Part shown: in pieces, positions 23,771 through 32,164 of the stretch
Position numbering within the stretch: position 1 is the stretch's first letter
How the letters are laid out: each line of letters starts with the position of its first letter
Assembly (NCBI RefSeq): GCF_900119365.1
Contig: NZ_FPJO01000009.1
Location: forward strand, 186,001 to 250,000
Direction of reading: 5' to 3'
Source of the DNA: Streptomyces atratus
GTDB lineage: Bacteria; Actinomycetota; Actinomycetes; Streptomycetales; Streptomycetaceae
DNA: 64,000 nucleotides
Translations under genes and position numbers: made by a program
Notes under the pieces: generated by a model
The model's database searches: none
What the model saw: the letters and a program-made list of their open reading frames with translations, nothing else
What the model was told of the DNA's origin: nothing

Positions 23771-24643
23771 GTGGTCAGTGTCCTGTTCGCCGTCCTCACC
23801 GCGCTCAGCAATGGCACCGCGTCCGTGCTCCAGCGCCGTGCCGCCCGCACCGTCCCCGACAGCAAGGCGATGCACCTGTCACTGATCGGGCATCTGCTGC
23901 GCCGGCGGCTGTGGCTCGCCGGGATCGGCCTGGTGGTGGTCGCGGCCGTCTGTCAGGCCGTGGCGCTGGCCACCGGACCGATCGCCGTGGTCCAGCCGAT
24001 CTTTGTCATCGAGCTGCCCGCCACGCTGCTGATGGCGGCGTTCGTGATGCGTGTACGGCTGCCCCGGCGGGTCTGGTACGGGGTGGTGGCCGTGACCCTC
24101 GGGCTGGCCCTGGGCATGACCTCGGCGGCCCCGGCGGCGGCAGCACCTCCGTGCAGGGGGCGGCCTGGGTCCCCGCGCTGATCCTGACCGGACTCTTCGA
24201 GGCCGCGCTGATCGGCGCGGCCCTGAAGAGTCGCGGCAACACCCGGGGCACGCGGCTCGGCCTCGCCGCCGCGTGCGGGTACGCCCTGACGGCGGCGCTT
24301 GAAGGACGCCATGGCACGGCTCGAAGGGGGCGGCGGAGCGGTGGCGCTGCTGACGTCCTGGCAGCTGTACGCCACCGCGGCGGCCGGGGTGGGCGCCCTG
24401 TTCCTGCTCCAGAACGCACTCCAGGCGGGCACGCTGGTCGCCGTCCAGCCGATGCTGACCCTCGGGGACGCGCTGATCAGCGTGGCGTACGGGGTGACGC
24501 TGTTCGGCGAGGAGCTGCGTACCGGCTGGTGGGTGCTGCCCGAGCTGGTCGCCCTCGCCCTGATCGCGGCCGGCTGCGTGGAACTGGCCCGTTCCCCGCT
24601 GGCGGCCGGGAACCCGGCCCCGCCCGCGCGCCGGGTCAGGTGA
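23771..24643 (+). pseudogene. DMT/EamA-type transporter with two compensating frameshifts
   Basis: The first part reads VVSVLFAVLTALSNGTASVL, GIGLVVVAAVCQAVALATGP and WYGVVAVTLGLALGMTSAAP. Near 24135 the frame moves by one base and continues GGGSTSVQGAAWVPALILTG. Near 24298 it returns to the original frame (LKDAMARLEGGGGAVALLTS, FLLQNALQAGTLVAVQPMLT) and ends normally. All parts belong to a DMT-superfamily protein of about 290 residues with 9-10 membrane segments. Unless both shifts are sequencing errors, no full-length protein is made. The GTG start is assumed. Confidence 0.8.
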
Positions 24644-24771
24644 GCCGGCCCGGTCCGGGACGGGGCGATTGCCCCTGACCGGGTCGCGCCGCCCTGCGCT
24701 CGACGCTATTCTCCGGTCGAGCCATGTGTGGCGTACGGGCAAGGGGCCCGGTTCTTTTTCTGGGGGTCGGT

Positions 24772-25197
24772 GTGGTTTCTGGTCGTGTGGTGCGGTTCGA
24801 CGGAGCTCGGGGATACGGCTTCATCGCGCCCGAACACGGGGGTGAGGACGTCTTCCTCCATGTGAACGACATGCTGATCCCCGAGTCCTACGTACACACG
24901 GGTACGGCGGTCGAGTTCGAGATCGAGGACGGTGACCGCGGGCTGAAGGCGTCGTCGGTACGGCTCGCCGAGGGGCCCGACGGGAAGCCGCTGACCCCGC
25001 CGAGGATCTCGGGCATCAGCGTTTCCGGAGCACCTGACGACGACACCCTGTGCGATGTGCTCAGCGCGGACGAGTACACCAGGGACGTGACCGACGTGCT
25101 GCTGGAGTCCGCACCGTCGCTGACGGGTGCTCAGATCCTCCAGATCCGGCGCGGGCTGCTGCAGTTCGCCAAGAACCACGGCTGGACCGAGGGCTGA
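24772..25197 (+). CDS. Cold-shock-domain protein with C-terminal extension
   Basis: A 141-residue protein. Residues 1-65 are a cold-shock domain: VVSGRVVRFDGARGYGFIAP and EDVFLHVNDML carry the RNP1/RNP2-type aromatic surface that binds single-stranded RNA or DNA. The C-terminal half (ILQIRRGLLQFAKNHGWTEG) is an added helical part, so it is about twice the length of a plain CspA. The GTG start agrees with the family's VSGRVVRFD beginning; the upstream ATG would add an unrelated leader. Confidence 0.88.
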   Translation: MVSGRVVRFDGARGYGFIAPEHGGEDVFLHVNDMLIPESYVHTGTAVEFEIEDGDRGLKASSVRLAEGPDGKPLTPPRISGISVSGAPDDDTLCDVLSADEYTRDVTDVLLESAPSLTGAQILQIRRGLLQFAKNHGWTEG

Positions 25198-25244
25198 CGG
25201 CCCAGGGTGTGTCCTTGAGGTTCCGGGGCCGGGCCGTCCGCCGT

Positions 25245-25475
25245 TCAGCCGCTCGGCTCCCGTACCACCAGCGGGGTGCCGAGCACCTGGTGCCCGCCGC
25301 TGGCCAGCATGCGCACCTCGCCCCGGTCGCTGATCTCCGCGCGCACGATTCCGGTCTCGTCCTCGTAGATCGGGTAGCCGCCGGCTCCCGACTGTTCCGT
25401 GCGCCGGACGGTCACCGTGTCGTCCTCCACGGCGGACGCCTGAAATACCAACTGGTAGCTCTCCGGGTAATCCAT
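25245..25475 (-). CDS. DUF6296-type small protein
   Basis: A 76-residue protein: MDYPESYQLVFQASAVEDDT, then GGYPIYEDETGIVRAEISDR and VRMLASGGHQVLGTPLVVRE. I recall this as the DUF6296 family of streptomycetes; function unknown. It is probably a compact beta-rich cytoplasmic fold, with no signal or membrane segment. Confidence 0.75.
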   Translation of the reverse strand: MDYPESYQLVFQASAVEDDTVTVRRTEQSGAGGYPIYEDETGIVRAEISDRGEVRMLASGGHQVLGTPLVVREPSG

Positions 25476-25720
25476 GGCCGTTCTCCGATGCGGAGGGGGC
25501 AGGGCATGTTCCTCCCGCACCTTCCATGGTCCCTCCGACCGGCCCTCGGCGCCCGAGCAGCGGCCCACGGCTGCGGGCTCATGCCCGGGCCACTTATCCT
25601 GAATCCATACGGGCGGTTCAACCGCACTCGGGTGCATACCGCATGAATGGCCCCCTTTTCTCCCGAGCCGTGTGCACGGCATGCACGCCCGGGATCCCCG
25701 AAGCCGGGAAGGGACACACC

Positions 25721-26173
25721 ATGATGGATGCCGACAGGGGAGACGATGTCTACCAGCCCCAGCAGCCGGAGGCCTCGGACCTCGCCGAGCAGCTCGACGT
25801 CGAGGACACCCTGGACAACCGGGGGCTGACCGACGCACTCGACGAGGGCTACTCCCCGCCCGAGCGCCCATGGGCGGTGGAGGACCGGGGCACCACGGCC
25901 GCCGAACAGCACGACGGCGAGTCGCTGGACGGCCGGCTGGCCCGTGAACTCCCCGACTCGCCCGACGGGGACGGCGATGGCGTGGGGGATCTGCCCGGCG
26001 GTGACGGCGAGCTCTGGGACGCGGAGGTCGGTACGGTACGCGCCGGCCGGCTCACCCGGCAGCTGGACATCGACGAGCCGGACACCATGGCGGGCGAGGA
26101 CGTCGGGATCGACGGGGCCGGCGCATCCGCCGAGGAGGCGGCCATGCATGTGGTGTCGGACGGCCAGGTCTGA
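25721..26173 (+). CDS. DUF5709-type acidic protein
   Basis: A 150-residue, strongly acidic protein (DLAEQLDVEDTLDNRGLTDA, GYSPPERPWAVEDRGTTAAE, DIDEPDTMAGEDVGIDGAGA), characteristic of the actinobacterial DUF5709 family. No function is known; the composition suggests a disordered, charge-rich cytoplasmic protein. GGGAAGGG lies 9-10 bases ahead of the first of two adjacent ATGs. Confidence 0.82.
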   Translation: MMDADRGDDVYQPQQPEASDLAEQLDVEDTLDNRGLTDALDEGYSPPERPWAVEDRGTTAAEQHDGESLDGRLARELPDSPDGDGDGVGDLPGGDGELWDAEVGTVRAGRLTRQLDIDEPDTMAGEDVGIDGAGASAEEAAMHVVSDGQV

Positions 26174-26250
26174 GACGACGGCCCCCGGCACCGCTCGCAC
26201 GGCCCCCGCACGAACCGCGCGCCCCTCTCGGACCATGACTTCTCGCCGGG

Positions 26251-26328
26251 TCGGACGTGGCCACCCTCGCCGAGGCCGGACGCATCTCCTCGGTCAGCGG
26301 CTTCCTCGACCGGGTCCCCGGTGCCTGA
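26251..26328 (+). pseudogene. C-terminal scrap of an NTF2/SnoaL-like protein
   Basis: Only 25 codons remain: SDVATLAEAGRISSVSGFLD followed by RVPGA-stop. This is the closing strand-turn-strand of NTF2-like (SnoaL) proteins, where DVA...DGRI..V.GFLDR is typical. Upstream there is only the tail of the DUF5709 gene region and no body, so this is a deletion remnant. Confidence 0.6.
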
Positions 26329-26370
26329 AGGTCCGCCGGGATGCCTGGGGCGGGCCCGGCACCACCCGCC

Positions 26371-26871
26371 TCAGGCCGGCTCGTCAAGGAACTTGCCGCC
26401 CTCCAGAAGGGTCTTGAGCGTCGAGAGGATCGCCACCCAGCCGCCGCTGACGCCCTCCAGCATCCTGCTGTCGGGGCTGTCGAACCCGTCATGGGTGAGC
26501 GTCAGCTTGATCCCCAGCTCGGGTTCCTCGGCCGGCTCGATGTCGAAGGCGACCTTCGACCGCTCCTGGACGGCCCTGTCCCACTCCTCGTCCGAGGCGA
26601 AGTCGAACATCTGGCGGTGCATGGGCTGGAGGGTGTGCCAGGTGTACGAGAGCCGCTTGCCGGGTTCCGCCTCCAGGACCCGCTGGCCGACCTCCTCGAA
26701 CTCACCGTCCGGGTCCATCTTCCAGCGGACCGGTGCGCCGGGTTCCCAGGTCGAATCGGGGCCGTAACCGCCCATGTAGATCTTGATGAGCTCGGGGTCG
26801 GTCAGCGCGTGGTAGAGCTTCTCGGCGCTGGTCTGGATGTAGAGGGCGTAGACGAACTCGGACTTGTCCAT
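26371..26871 (-). CDS. AHSA1/SRPBCC-domain protein
   Basis: A 166-residue START/SRPBCC-fold protein of the Activator-of-Hsp90-ATPase-homology-1 type: YALYIQTSAEKLYHALTDPE, YGPDSTWEPGAPVRWKMDPD, PGKRLSYTWHTLQP and LTLTHDGFDS near the C-terminal helix. Such proteins bind hydrophobic ligands; many actinobacterial ones are paired with ArsR regulators, but none is adjacent here. The start ATG and the length fit the family. Confidence 0.9.
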   Translation of the reverse strand: MDKSEFVYALYIQTSAEKLYHALTDPELIKIYMGGYGPDSTWEPGAPVRWKMDPDGEFEEVGQRVLEAEPGKRLSYTWHTLQPMHRQMFDFASDEEWDRAVQERSKVAFDIEPAEEPELGIKLTLTHDGFDSPDSRMLEGVSGGWVAILSTLKTLLEGGKFLDEPA

Positions 26872-26883
26872 GACGGTTCCTTC

Positions 26884-27200
26884 CTACGGGGTGTCGGCGA
26901 AGTCCACTCCGGCCGGCGACCGTGACGCCCGTGACTGCGCCGGGAGTGCCGACAGTCCGGGCGCCGGCTCCAGCGGGCGGTCGGTGAAGAACCGGGCCGC
27001 GAGGTCCGCGACGTCGTCCGGGCGCTCCAGGACGACCCAGTGGTCGGACTCCCCGATCGTGAGGAATCTGCTTCCCGTCGATCGTGGCGGCGAACGCCCG
27101 CTGCCGCTCGGGCGAGGTCACCGTGTCGTGCTCGCCCGCGAAGACCAGCGCCGGCACGCCGGTCGGTCCGCCGGAGGAATCCGGCCGGTGGCACAGCGCC
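26884..27200 (-). pseudogene. Alpha/beta-hydrolase relic, C-terminal end, frameshifted
   Basis: The end of an alpha/beta hydrolase survives: VPALVFAGEHDTVTSPERQR and AFAATIDGKQ (the acid-bearing loop), then a frameshift near 27065, then ESDHWVVLERPDDVADLAAR with the histidine region and a tail ending VDFADTP-stop. The nucleophile half is missing. It joins directly onto a ketosynthase fragment upstream, so a deletion removed the start of this gene and the end of the other. Confidence 0.72.
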
Positions 27201-27399
27201 CGATGCCGGGCGGCAGCGGGTCCGCGCCACCCGTGCCGGGCAGGCCGTGGAGTTCGGGCCGGTGCGGGACCGACGGCGCGGTCGACACCTCACAGACCGT
27301 GCGCCAGCTCGCTTCGGCACCGATGCCCGCGGCGGTGACCATGCCGATCCCGGTGACGGCGGCGGCGAACGGCTCGGGGCGGTACGGGAGGCCCGTCAC
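27200..27399 (-). pseudogene. Beta-ketoacyl synthase relic, N-terminal end only
   Basis: A GTG overlapping the acyl carrier protein stop codon (GTGA) opens a frame reading FAAAVTGIGMVTAAGIGAEA then SWRTVCEVSTAP, the first strand and helix of a ketosynthase. About 45 codons later the similarity ends at the junction with the hydrolase relic; the Cys-His-His active site is lost. The translational coupling shows that ACP and ketosynthase once formed an operon for a type II fatty-acid- or polyketide-like product. Confidence 0.72.
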
Positions 27400-27629
27400 G
27401 CGGCGGCCTTGCGGTGCACCGCGTCGACGAGCCGGCCGACGGTGTCCCGCGAGCTCAGCTGGACGTCGTCCGGATCGACGCCCATCCGGTCCTCGATGAG
27501 CAGCCGCAGTTCCTCCAACGCCAGTGCGTCGAGGCGGAGATGACGGAGCGACACCTCGGGCCGGATGGCGAGCGGATCAGTGCCGAAGTCCGCCATCGGC
27601 AAGGTGTTGATCTCATCTGCCGTGCTCAT
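27396..27629 (-). CDS. Acyl-carrier-protein-like protein lacking the serine attachment site
   Basis: A 77-residue four-helix ACP: MSTADEINTLPMADFGTDPL, then RLDALALEELRLLIEDRMGV and DLVD-like ending VGRLVDAVHRKAAA. The position of the phosphopantetheine serine (DSL) is DAL: codon GCA, one base from TCA. Such a protein cannot carry an acyl chain. It still has AGGAG about 7 bases before the ATG. With the ketosynthase behind it deleted, it is most likely a decaying gene; a structural role of an apo-ACP is possible but less likely. Confidence 0.72.
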   Translation of the reverse strand: MSTADEINTLPMADFGTDPLAIRPEVSLRHLRLDALALEELRLLIEDRMGVDPDDVQLSSRDTVGRLVDAVHRKAAA

Positions 27630-27726
27630 GCGGCGCTCCTGCGCTCTCGTACGCGGTGACGCCCTGCCGCGTGAGGTGTGAGTGCCATCGGGGGACGCCG
27701 GCCGGCCCGGAAGAACCATATATACG

Positions 27727-27738
27727 CCTTCGCGAAGG
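27727..27738. promoter_or_regulatory. 12-base perfect palindrome between divergent genes
   Basis: CCTTCGCGAAGG reads the same on both strands and follows an AT-rich stretch (CATATATACG, rare in this sequence) that could be a -10 region. It lies between the ACP-like gene and the nitroreductase gene, a usual place for an operator. Confidence 0.4.
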
Positions 27739-27855
27739 TGATTCCGATCCGCGTTCCCCCGTGCGGTGGGTGGACGTCCAGGTGTGCGAATTCAGTGGTG
27801 CGCGGCGGTCGACGGGCCTCCCGCCGCCGATGACCGGCCCGTACACTCCGCGATC

Positions 27856-28572
27856 ATGACGATCGACATGACCCACGCCGACGGGCCCGCGCTCTTCCCG
27901 ACGATGTCCACCATGCGCGCGATGCGCCGCCTGAAGCCGGAACCGGTGCCGGACGAGACGCTGGAGCAGCTCATACAGGCCGCCGTCTGGGGTCCCAGCG
28001 GCGGCAACATGCAGTGTTACGAGTACGTGGTGGTGACCGACCGCGAGGTGATGGCGCGTCTGGCGCCGTTGTGGAAGCGGTGCGTGGACGCCTACCTGGC
28101 GACGACCGGGAAGTACGCGCCCAAGGGCATGGACGACGCGGCGTACGGCCGGATGGTCGCCGCGATCGAGTACCAGCGCGACCGCTTCGCCGACACTCCG
28201 GCACTGATCGTGCCCTGCTACCGGTTCCCGGAGCCGCGCCTGGACGAGGAGGGGCTGCTGGCCTCCGCGCGGGCGCTCGGCCCGGCCGCGACCGAGCGCA
28301 TGATGAACACCCAGGCGCGCTTCCAGGCGCTCGCCGAGGGCTCCTGCGTCTACCCCGGCGCACAGAACATCCTGCTCGCCGCACGGGCCCTGGGGCTCGC
28401 GGCGAACATCACCATCTGGCACCTGATGCTGGAGCAGGAGTGGAAGGAAGCCCTCGGCATCCCCGAGGACATGCACACCTATGCCGCCATTCCGGTCGGG
28501 TGGCCGCTGGGCAACTTCGGCCCGGTGCGGCGCCGCCCGGTGGCGGACGTCATCCACCGCGACCGCTGGTAG
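27856..28572 (+). CDS. Nitroreductase-family flavoprotein
   Basis: A 238-residue FMN-dependent oxidoreductase: TMRAMRRLKPEPVPDETLEQ begins the fold and LIQAAVWGPSGGNMQCYEYV is the FMN-binding helix with its PSGGN motif. The second FMN part is IPVGWPLGNFGPVRRRPVADV, with GWPLG near residue 216. Members reduce nitro groups, quinones or enones with NAD(P)H, and natural substrates are mostly unknown. It ends before a 14-base-pair hairpin with a pyrimidine-rich tail. Confidence 0.9.
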   Translation: MTIDMTHADGPALFPTMSTMRAMRRLKPEPVPDETLEQLIQAAVWGPSGGNMQCYEYVVVTDREVMARLAPLWKRCVDAYLATTGKYAPKGMDDAAYGRMVAAIEYQRDRFADTPALIVPCYRFPEPRLDEEGLLASARALGPAATERMMNTQARFQALAEGSCVYPGAQNILLAARALGLAANITIWHLMLEQEWKEALGIPEDMHTYAAIPVGWPLGNFGPVRRRPVADVIHRDRW

Positions 28573-28715
28573 CCCCGGGGCCCGCCGACGGCCCGTCCGT
28601 CCACCGGGCGGGCCCCACGTCTCGCGCCTCAACTCCATTGGAGTGAACGGGAGTTCGACACGCCACGGAAGTGATTGTCATGCCCCGGACGGATGAATAC
28701 GCTGAGCGGGCTTCG

Positions 28716-28752
28716 CGGCCCCCGGGCCCACCCCACTCGGGCCCGGGGGCCG
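28716..28752 (+). terminator. 14-bp perfect terminator hairpin after the nitroreductase
   Basis: CGGCCCCCGGGCCC (28716-28729) pairs perfectly with GGGCCCGGGGGCCG (28739-28752) and is followed by TTCTTCTCTCT. It separates the nitroreductase from the amidase gene. Confidence 0.8.
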
Positions 28753-28789
28753 TTCTTCTCTCTCCACCCCCCACCGAGCAGGAGCAGGT

Positions 28790-30343
28790 ATGCCCAGCCG
28801 CGCCGCCGCCCACACAAAGGGCCGCGCATCCGTCCTGGCGGCCCTCACCGCCACCGTCCTCACCGTGACCGGCTCGCCGGCCCTCGCCGCCGCGGACGGC
28901 GGCCACCCGATGAACCGGGCGTTCGCGCGGGCCGCCGCGGAGTTCGACGTGCCGCGCGATCTGCTCGCCGCCGTCGGTTACGGCGAGACCCGGCTCGACG
29001 ATCACTCCGGGCGCCCCAGCCAGGCGGGCGGCTACGGCGTGATGCATCTGGTCAGCAACCCCACGAACCGGTCCCTGGAACAGGCGGCGGCCCTCACCGG
29101 CAAGCCCCTCGCCGAGCTCCGCACCGACACCGCGGCCAACATCCTGGGCGGCGCCGCGGTGCTGCGCAGCTACGCGGACAAGCTCGGCCTCGACGCCCGC
29201 GACCGCGACGACATCGACGCCTGGTACCCGGCCGTCGCCCGGTACGGCGGCACGCAGGGGCCGGCCGCGGCCTTCTACGCCGACACCGTCTACACCTTCC
29301 TGGCCGACGGGCTGAAGGCAGTCGGCCCCGGCGGCGAGCGGATCTCGGTGACGAGCCGTCCGGTCTCCCCGCACAAGGGGGCGCTCTCCGCCACCGGCGT
29401 ACGCACCCAGAGCCCGGACTACCCCTCGGCGCTGTGGGTCCCGGCCAACCCGAACAATTACGCGACGGGCCGCTCGGCGAAGATCAACAAGGTGATCGTC
29501 CATGTCACGCAGGGCTCGTACGCGGGCTCCATCAGCTGGTTCCAGAACCCGGCCTCGGCGGTGAGCGCCCATTACGTGGTGCGCTCCTCCGACGGCAAGA
29601 TCACCCAGATGGTGCGCGACAGAGACACCGCGTACCACGCGAAAAGCGCCAACGCCTCGGCGCTCGGCATCGAGCACGAGGGGTTCATCGACGACCCGTC
29701 CTGGTTCACGGAATCGATGTACCGGTCGTCGGCGGCACTGACCAAGTACCTGTGCGACCGCTACGGGATCCCGAAGGACCGGGCGCACATCATCGGGCAC
29801 AGCGAGGCACCGGGCAACGACCACACCGACCCGGGGCCCTACTGGGACTGGACCCGCTACATGCAGCTGGTCGGCGGAAACACCGGCGGCGGCAACAGCG
29901 CCGACGGGCTGAGCTTCACCTCGTACGCGACCCAGCAGAGCGGCTCGACGGGCGCCCAGGTCAAGGCGGTCCAGCAACTGCTGAACGAGCAGGGCTACTC
30001 CGCGGGCGCGGTGGACGGCAGCTTCGGCCCGGCCACGAGGACCGCGGTGACGGCATACCAGGCGGCGCGCGGACTGGGTGCCGACGGCGTGGTGGGGGCC
30101 AGGACCTGGACCGCGCTGCTGTCGGCCGGCGCGACGCCGAGCCTCCAGCAGGGCACATCGGGCGACGGGGTGAAGCGGCTCCAGCGCTCGCTGACCGCGG
30201 CGCTCGGCTCGACGGTCGGAATCGACGGCAGCTTCGGCCCGGCGACGGTGACCGCGGTGCGCGGCTACCAGACGAGCCGGGGGCTGACGGCCGACGGCAT
30301 CGTGGGGCCGGACACCTGGGCGGCGCTGCAGACGGGTCGCTGA
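28790..30343 (+). CDS. Secreted N-acetylmuramoyl-L-alanine amidase with two peptidoglycan-binding domains
   Basis: A 517-residue exoenzyme with a signal peptide (SVLAALTATVLTVTGSPALA, cleaved near residue 33). Residues about 40-170 form a lysozyme-like/transglycosylase-type helical domain (FDVPRDLLAAVGYGETRLDD). An Amidase_2 domain follows with zinc ligands in VIVHVTQGSYAG and AHIIGHSEAPGNDHTDPG and a catalytic glutamate in GIEHEGF. Two PG_binding_1 repeats end the protein (GAVDGSFGPATRTAVTAYQ and IDGSFGPATVTAVRGYQ). It cuts the bond between MurNAc and L-alanine in peptidoglycan; the repeats anchor it to the wall. Confidence 0.93.
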   Translation: MPSRAAAHTKGRASVLAALTATVLTVTGSPALAAADGGHPMNRAFARAAAEFDVPRDLLAAVGYGETRLDDHSGRPSQAGGYGVMHLVSNPTNRSLEQAAALTGKPLAELRTDTAANILGGAAVLRSYADKLGLDARDRDDIDAWYPAVARYGGTQGPAAAFYADTVYTFLADGLKAVGPGGERISVTSRPVSPHKGALSATGVRTQSPDYPSALWVPANPNNYATGRSAKINKVIVHVTQGSYAGSISWFQNPASAVSAHYVVRSSDGKITQMVRDRDTAYHAKSANASALGIEHEGFIDDPSWFTESMYRSSAALTKYLCDRYGIPKDRAHIIGHSEAPGNDHTDPGPYWDWTRYMQLVGGNTGGGNSADGLSFTSYATQQSGSTGAQVKAVQQLLNEQGYSAGAVDGSFGPATRTAVTAYQAARGLGADGVVGARTWTALLSAGATPSLQQGTSGDGVKRLQRSLTAALGSTVGIDGSFGPATVTAVRGYQTSRGLTADGIVGPDTWAALQTGR

Positions 30344-30357
30344 CGAGCCGTCCCCAC

Positions 30358-30396
30358 GAGCGGGGCGGGGCGCGTGCGGACCGCACCGCCCCGCTC
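30358..30396 (+). terminator. 11-bp hairpin after the amidase gene
   Basis: GAGCGGGGCGG pairs perfectly with CCGCCCCGCTC around a 17-base loop, starting 15 bases past the amidase stop codon. Confidence 0.65.
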
Positions 30397-30500
30397 CCGG
30401 GGGCCATGTCACGTTCAGGTAACCTGCCGGAAACCCTTGACGTTTCTCCTGGCGCGTTCTTAACCTCACTGCGTAGTTCGCATTCCTTGCAGTTCACGTG

Positions 30501-30580
30501 CTGCGGCGCTTTCCGCAGTGTTTTGACAGGCACAGACATAGACCACCTGTCGGTGGTTTCGTCATGCCTGTTTTTTTGTG
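30501..30580 (+). promoter_or_regulatory. Structured leader of the polyol operon: two hairpins with T-tracts
   Basis: CTGCGG/CCGCAG (30501-30518) is followed by TGTTTTGACA, and ACCACC/GGTGGT (30542-30557) is followed 12 bases later by seven T residues (30571-30578 region). TTGACA at 30523-30528 is a perfect -35 box, but no convincing -10 was found at the right distance. Hairpin plus T-tract pairs are rare here. The operon encodes a GlpP homologue; in Bacillus GlpP acts as an antiterminator at such a leader. A regulatory role is inferred only. Confidence 0.4.
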
Positions 30581-30620
30581 CTCCCCGTGCCGCCGATGGG
30601 TCTTCCTCGAAGGCGGATTC

Positions 30621-32072
30621 ATGGCACAACGTCCGAGCGTCAAAGGCGTCGCCGACGTCGTTGCGCTCATCGATGGGCTGGGAAAGATCACCGGCCGGGC
30701 GCAGGTCATCTGGCTTCTCGTGTTCGGCGGGCTGTTTCTCGACGCCTATTCGAACGCCGCGCTGAGCGCCGGTCTGGGGCCGATGACGTCCCAGATGGAG
30801 CTCACCAGCACCCAGGTCTCGATCCTCACGGCCACCGCTCCGGCCCTGGCGATCATCTTCAACCCGGTCGGCGGCTGGCTGGCCACCCGGATCGGCCGCG
30901 TTCCCCCACTGCTCATCGCCAAGGTGTTCGCCATCGCGGGCGCCCTGCTGGCCGCCTTCGCCGGTGATTTCACCGTCGTCTGGCTCGGCCGGGTCCTGGT
31001 GGGCGTCGCGTACGGCATCGACTTCGCCGTGGCCATGGCGCTGCTCGCCGAGTACACCCCCGCGAAGCTGGGCGGCCGGCTGAACCTGTGGCAGGCCGTC
31101 TGGTACGTCGCCACCACCAGCAACCTCGCGCTCGCCCTGGTCTTCTTCAACCTGGACGTCGGCGCGGACATCTGGCGCTGGTCGGTCGGCTCGGCCGCGG
31201 TCGTGGCCGGCGCCCTGCTCCTGGGCCAGTGGCTGATGCTGCGGGAGAGCCCCACCTGGCTGGCGAGCAAGGGCCGGCTGGACGAGGCCGTCGTCAACCT
31301 GGAGAAGATCTACCGGATCGAGGCCGTCGCCGGGAAGCCCGACGAGGCGACCCGCGCCGCCACCGAGGCGCCCGCCATCGGCTTCCGCCAGGCCGGGCTG
31401 CTCTTCAAGGGCGAGTACCTGCCGCGCACGGTCCTCTCCTCGGTCATCTCGCTCGGGCAGTCGATGCAGTACTTCGCGGTCGGCTGGTACCTCCCGCTGA
31501 TCAGCCTGACGATCTTCGGCGAGAGCTTCGAGAAGGCGACGATCGGCTCGATGGCCTTCAACGCCTTCGGTATCGCGGGCGGGCTCCTCTCCGCCTACTT
31601 CGGCCGCCGGCTGGGACTGCGGCTCAGCTCCGCCGCCGGCTTCGCCGGTGTCTTCGTGGCGCTGCTCGCGATGGGGCTGACCTTCGAGAAGGTGCCCACG
31701 GCCGTGGCGTTCCTGCTGCCGGTGCTGTTCATCCTCTGTCACTCCGCGGGCCCCGGCGCCAACGGCAAGTCCATCGCCGCGCTCTCGTACAGCAGCGACG
31801 TCCGGGCGCTGGGCACCGGTGTCACCGGGATGGTCGGCAGCTTCGGCAGTGTCGTCGGGCTGTACGTCTTCCCGCAGATCAAGGACTCGCTGGGGCTCGC
31901 CGACACCTTCCTGGTGCTCTCCGTCGTGCCGCTGCTCGGCCTGATCACCTGCCTGGCGATCAAGTGGGACCCGACGAAGGCCGCCTCCCCCGACGAGGTC
32001 GCCGGTCAGGACCGGGCCGCCGCCGCACAGACGGGTCCGTCGGAATCCGCGGAGTCCCTGACCGCGCGCTGA
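30621..32072 (+). CDS. MFS sugar-porter-type transporter
   Basis: A 483-residue membrane protein with 12 predicted segments. TRIGRVPPLLIAKVFAIAG is the loop 2-3 motif, and RESPTWLASKGRLDEAVVN matches the PESPRWL-like signature of the sugar porter family after TM6. It would import a polyol or sugar with protons. The C-tail is hydrophilic. It is the first gene of a seven-gene operon with a kinase, two FAD enzymes, a GlpP homologue, an ABM protein and an alcohol dehydrogenase, so its substrate should be the one these enzymes degrade. Confidence 0.88.
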   Translation: MAQRPSVKGVADVVALIDGLGKITGRAQVIWLLVFGGLFLDAYSNAALSAGLGPMTSQMELTSTQVSILTATAPALAIIFNPVGGWLATRIGRVPPLLIAKVFAIAGALLAAFAGDFTVVWLGRVLVGVAYGIDFAVAMALLAEYTPAKLGGRLNLWQAVWYVATTSNLALALVFFNLDVGADIWRWSVGSAAVVAGALLLGQWLMLRESPTWLASKGRLDEAVVNLEKIYRIEAVAGKPDEATRAATEAPAIGFRQAGLLFKGEYLPRTVLSSVISLGQSMQYFAVGWYLPLISLTIFGESFEKATIGSMAFNAFGIAGGLLSAYFGRRLGLRLSSAAGFAGVFVALLAMGLTFEKVPTAVAFLLPVLFILCHSAGPGANGKSIAALSYSSDVRALGTGVTGMVGSFGSVVGLYVFPQIKDSLGLADTFLVLSVVPLLGLITCLAIKWDPTKAASPDEVAGQDRAAAAQTGPSESAESLTAR

Positions 32073-32164
32073 CCGGCCGCCGGGCCTGTCGCACCACACG
32101 ATGGTCCCCTCCCCTCTCTCCCTCCGCACAGCTCGCTCGCGATGCTCGCAATGAAAGGGCTGCA

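Noticed and set aside
24130..24300. Programmed frameshifting in the DMT transporter.
   Set aside because: The two shifts lie in ordinary GC-rich sequence without a slippery heptamer or a structure I can point to, and neighbouring genes are also decayed.
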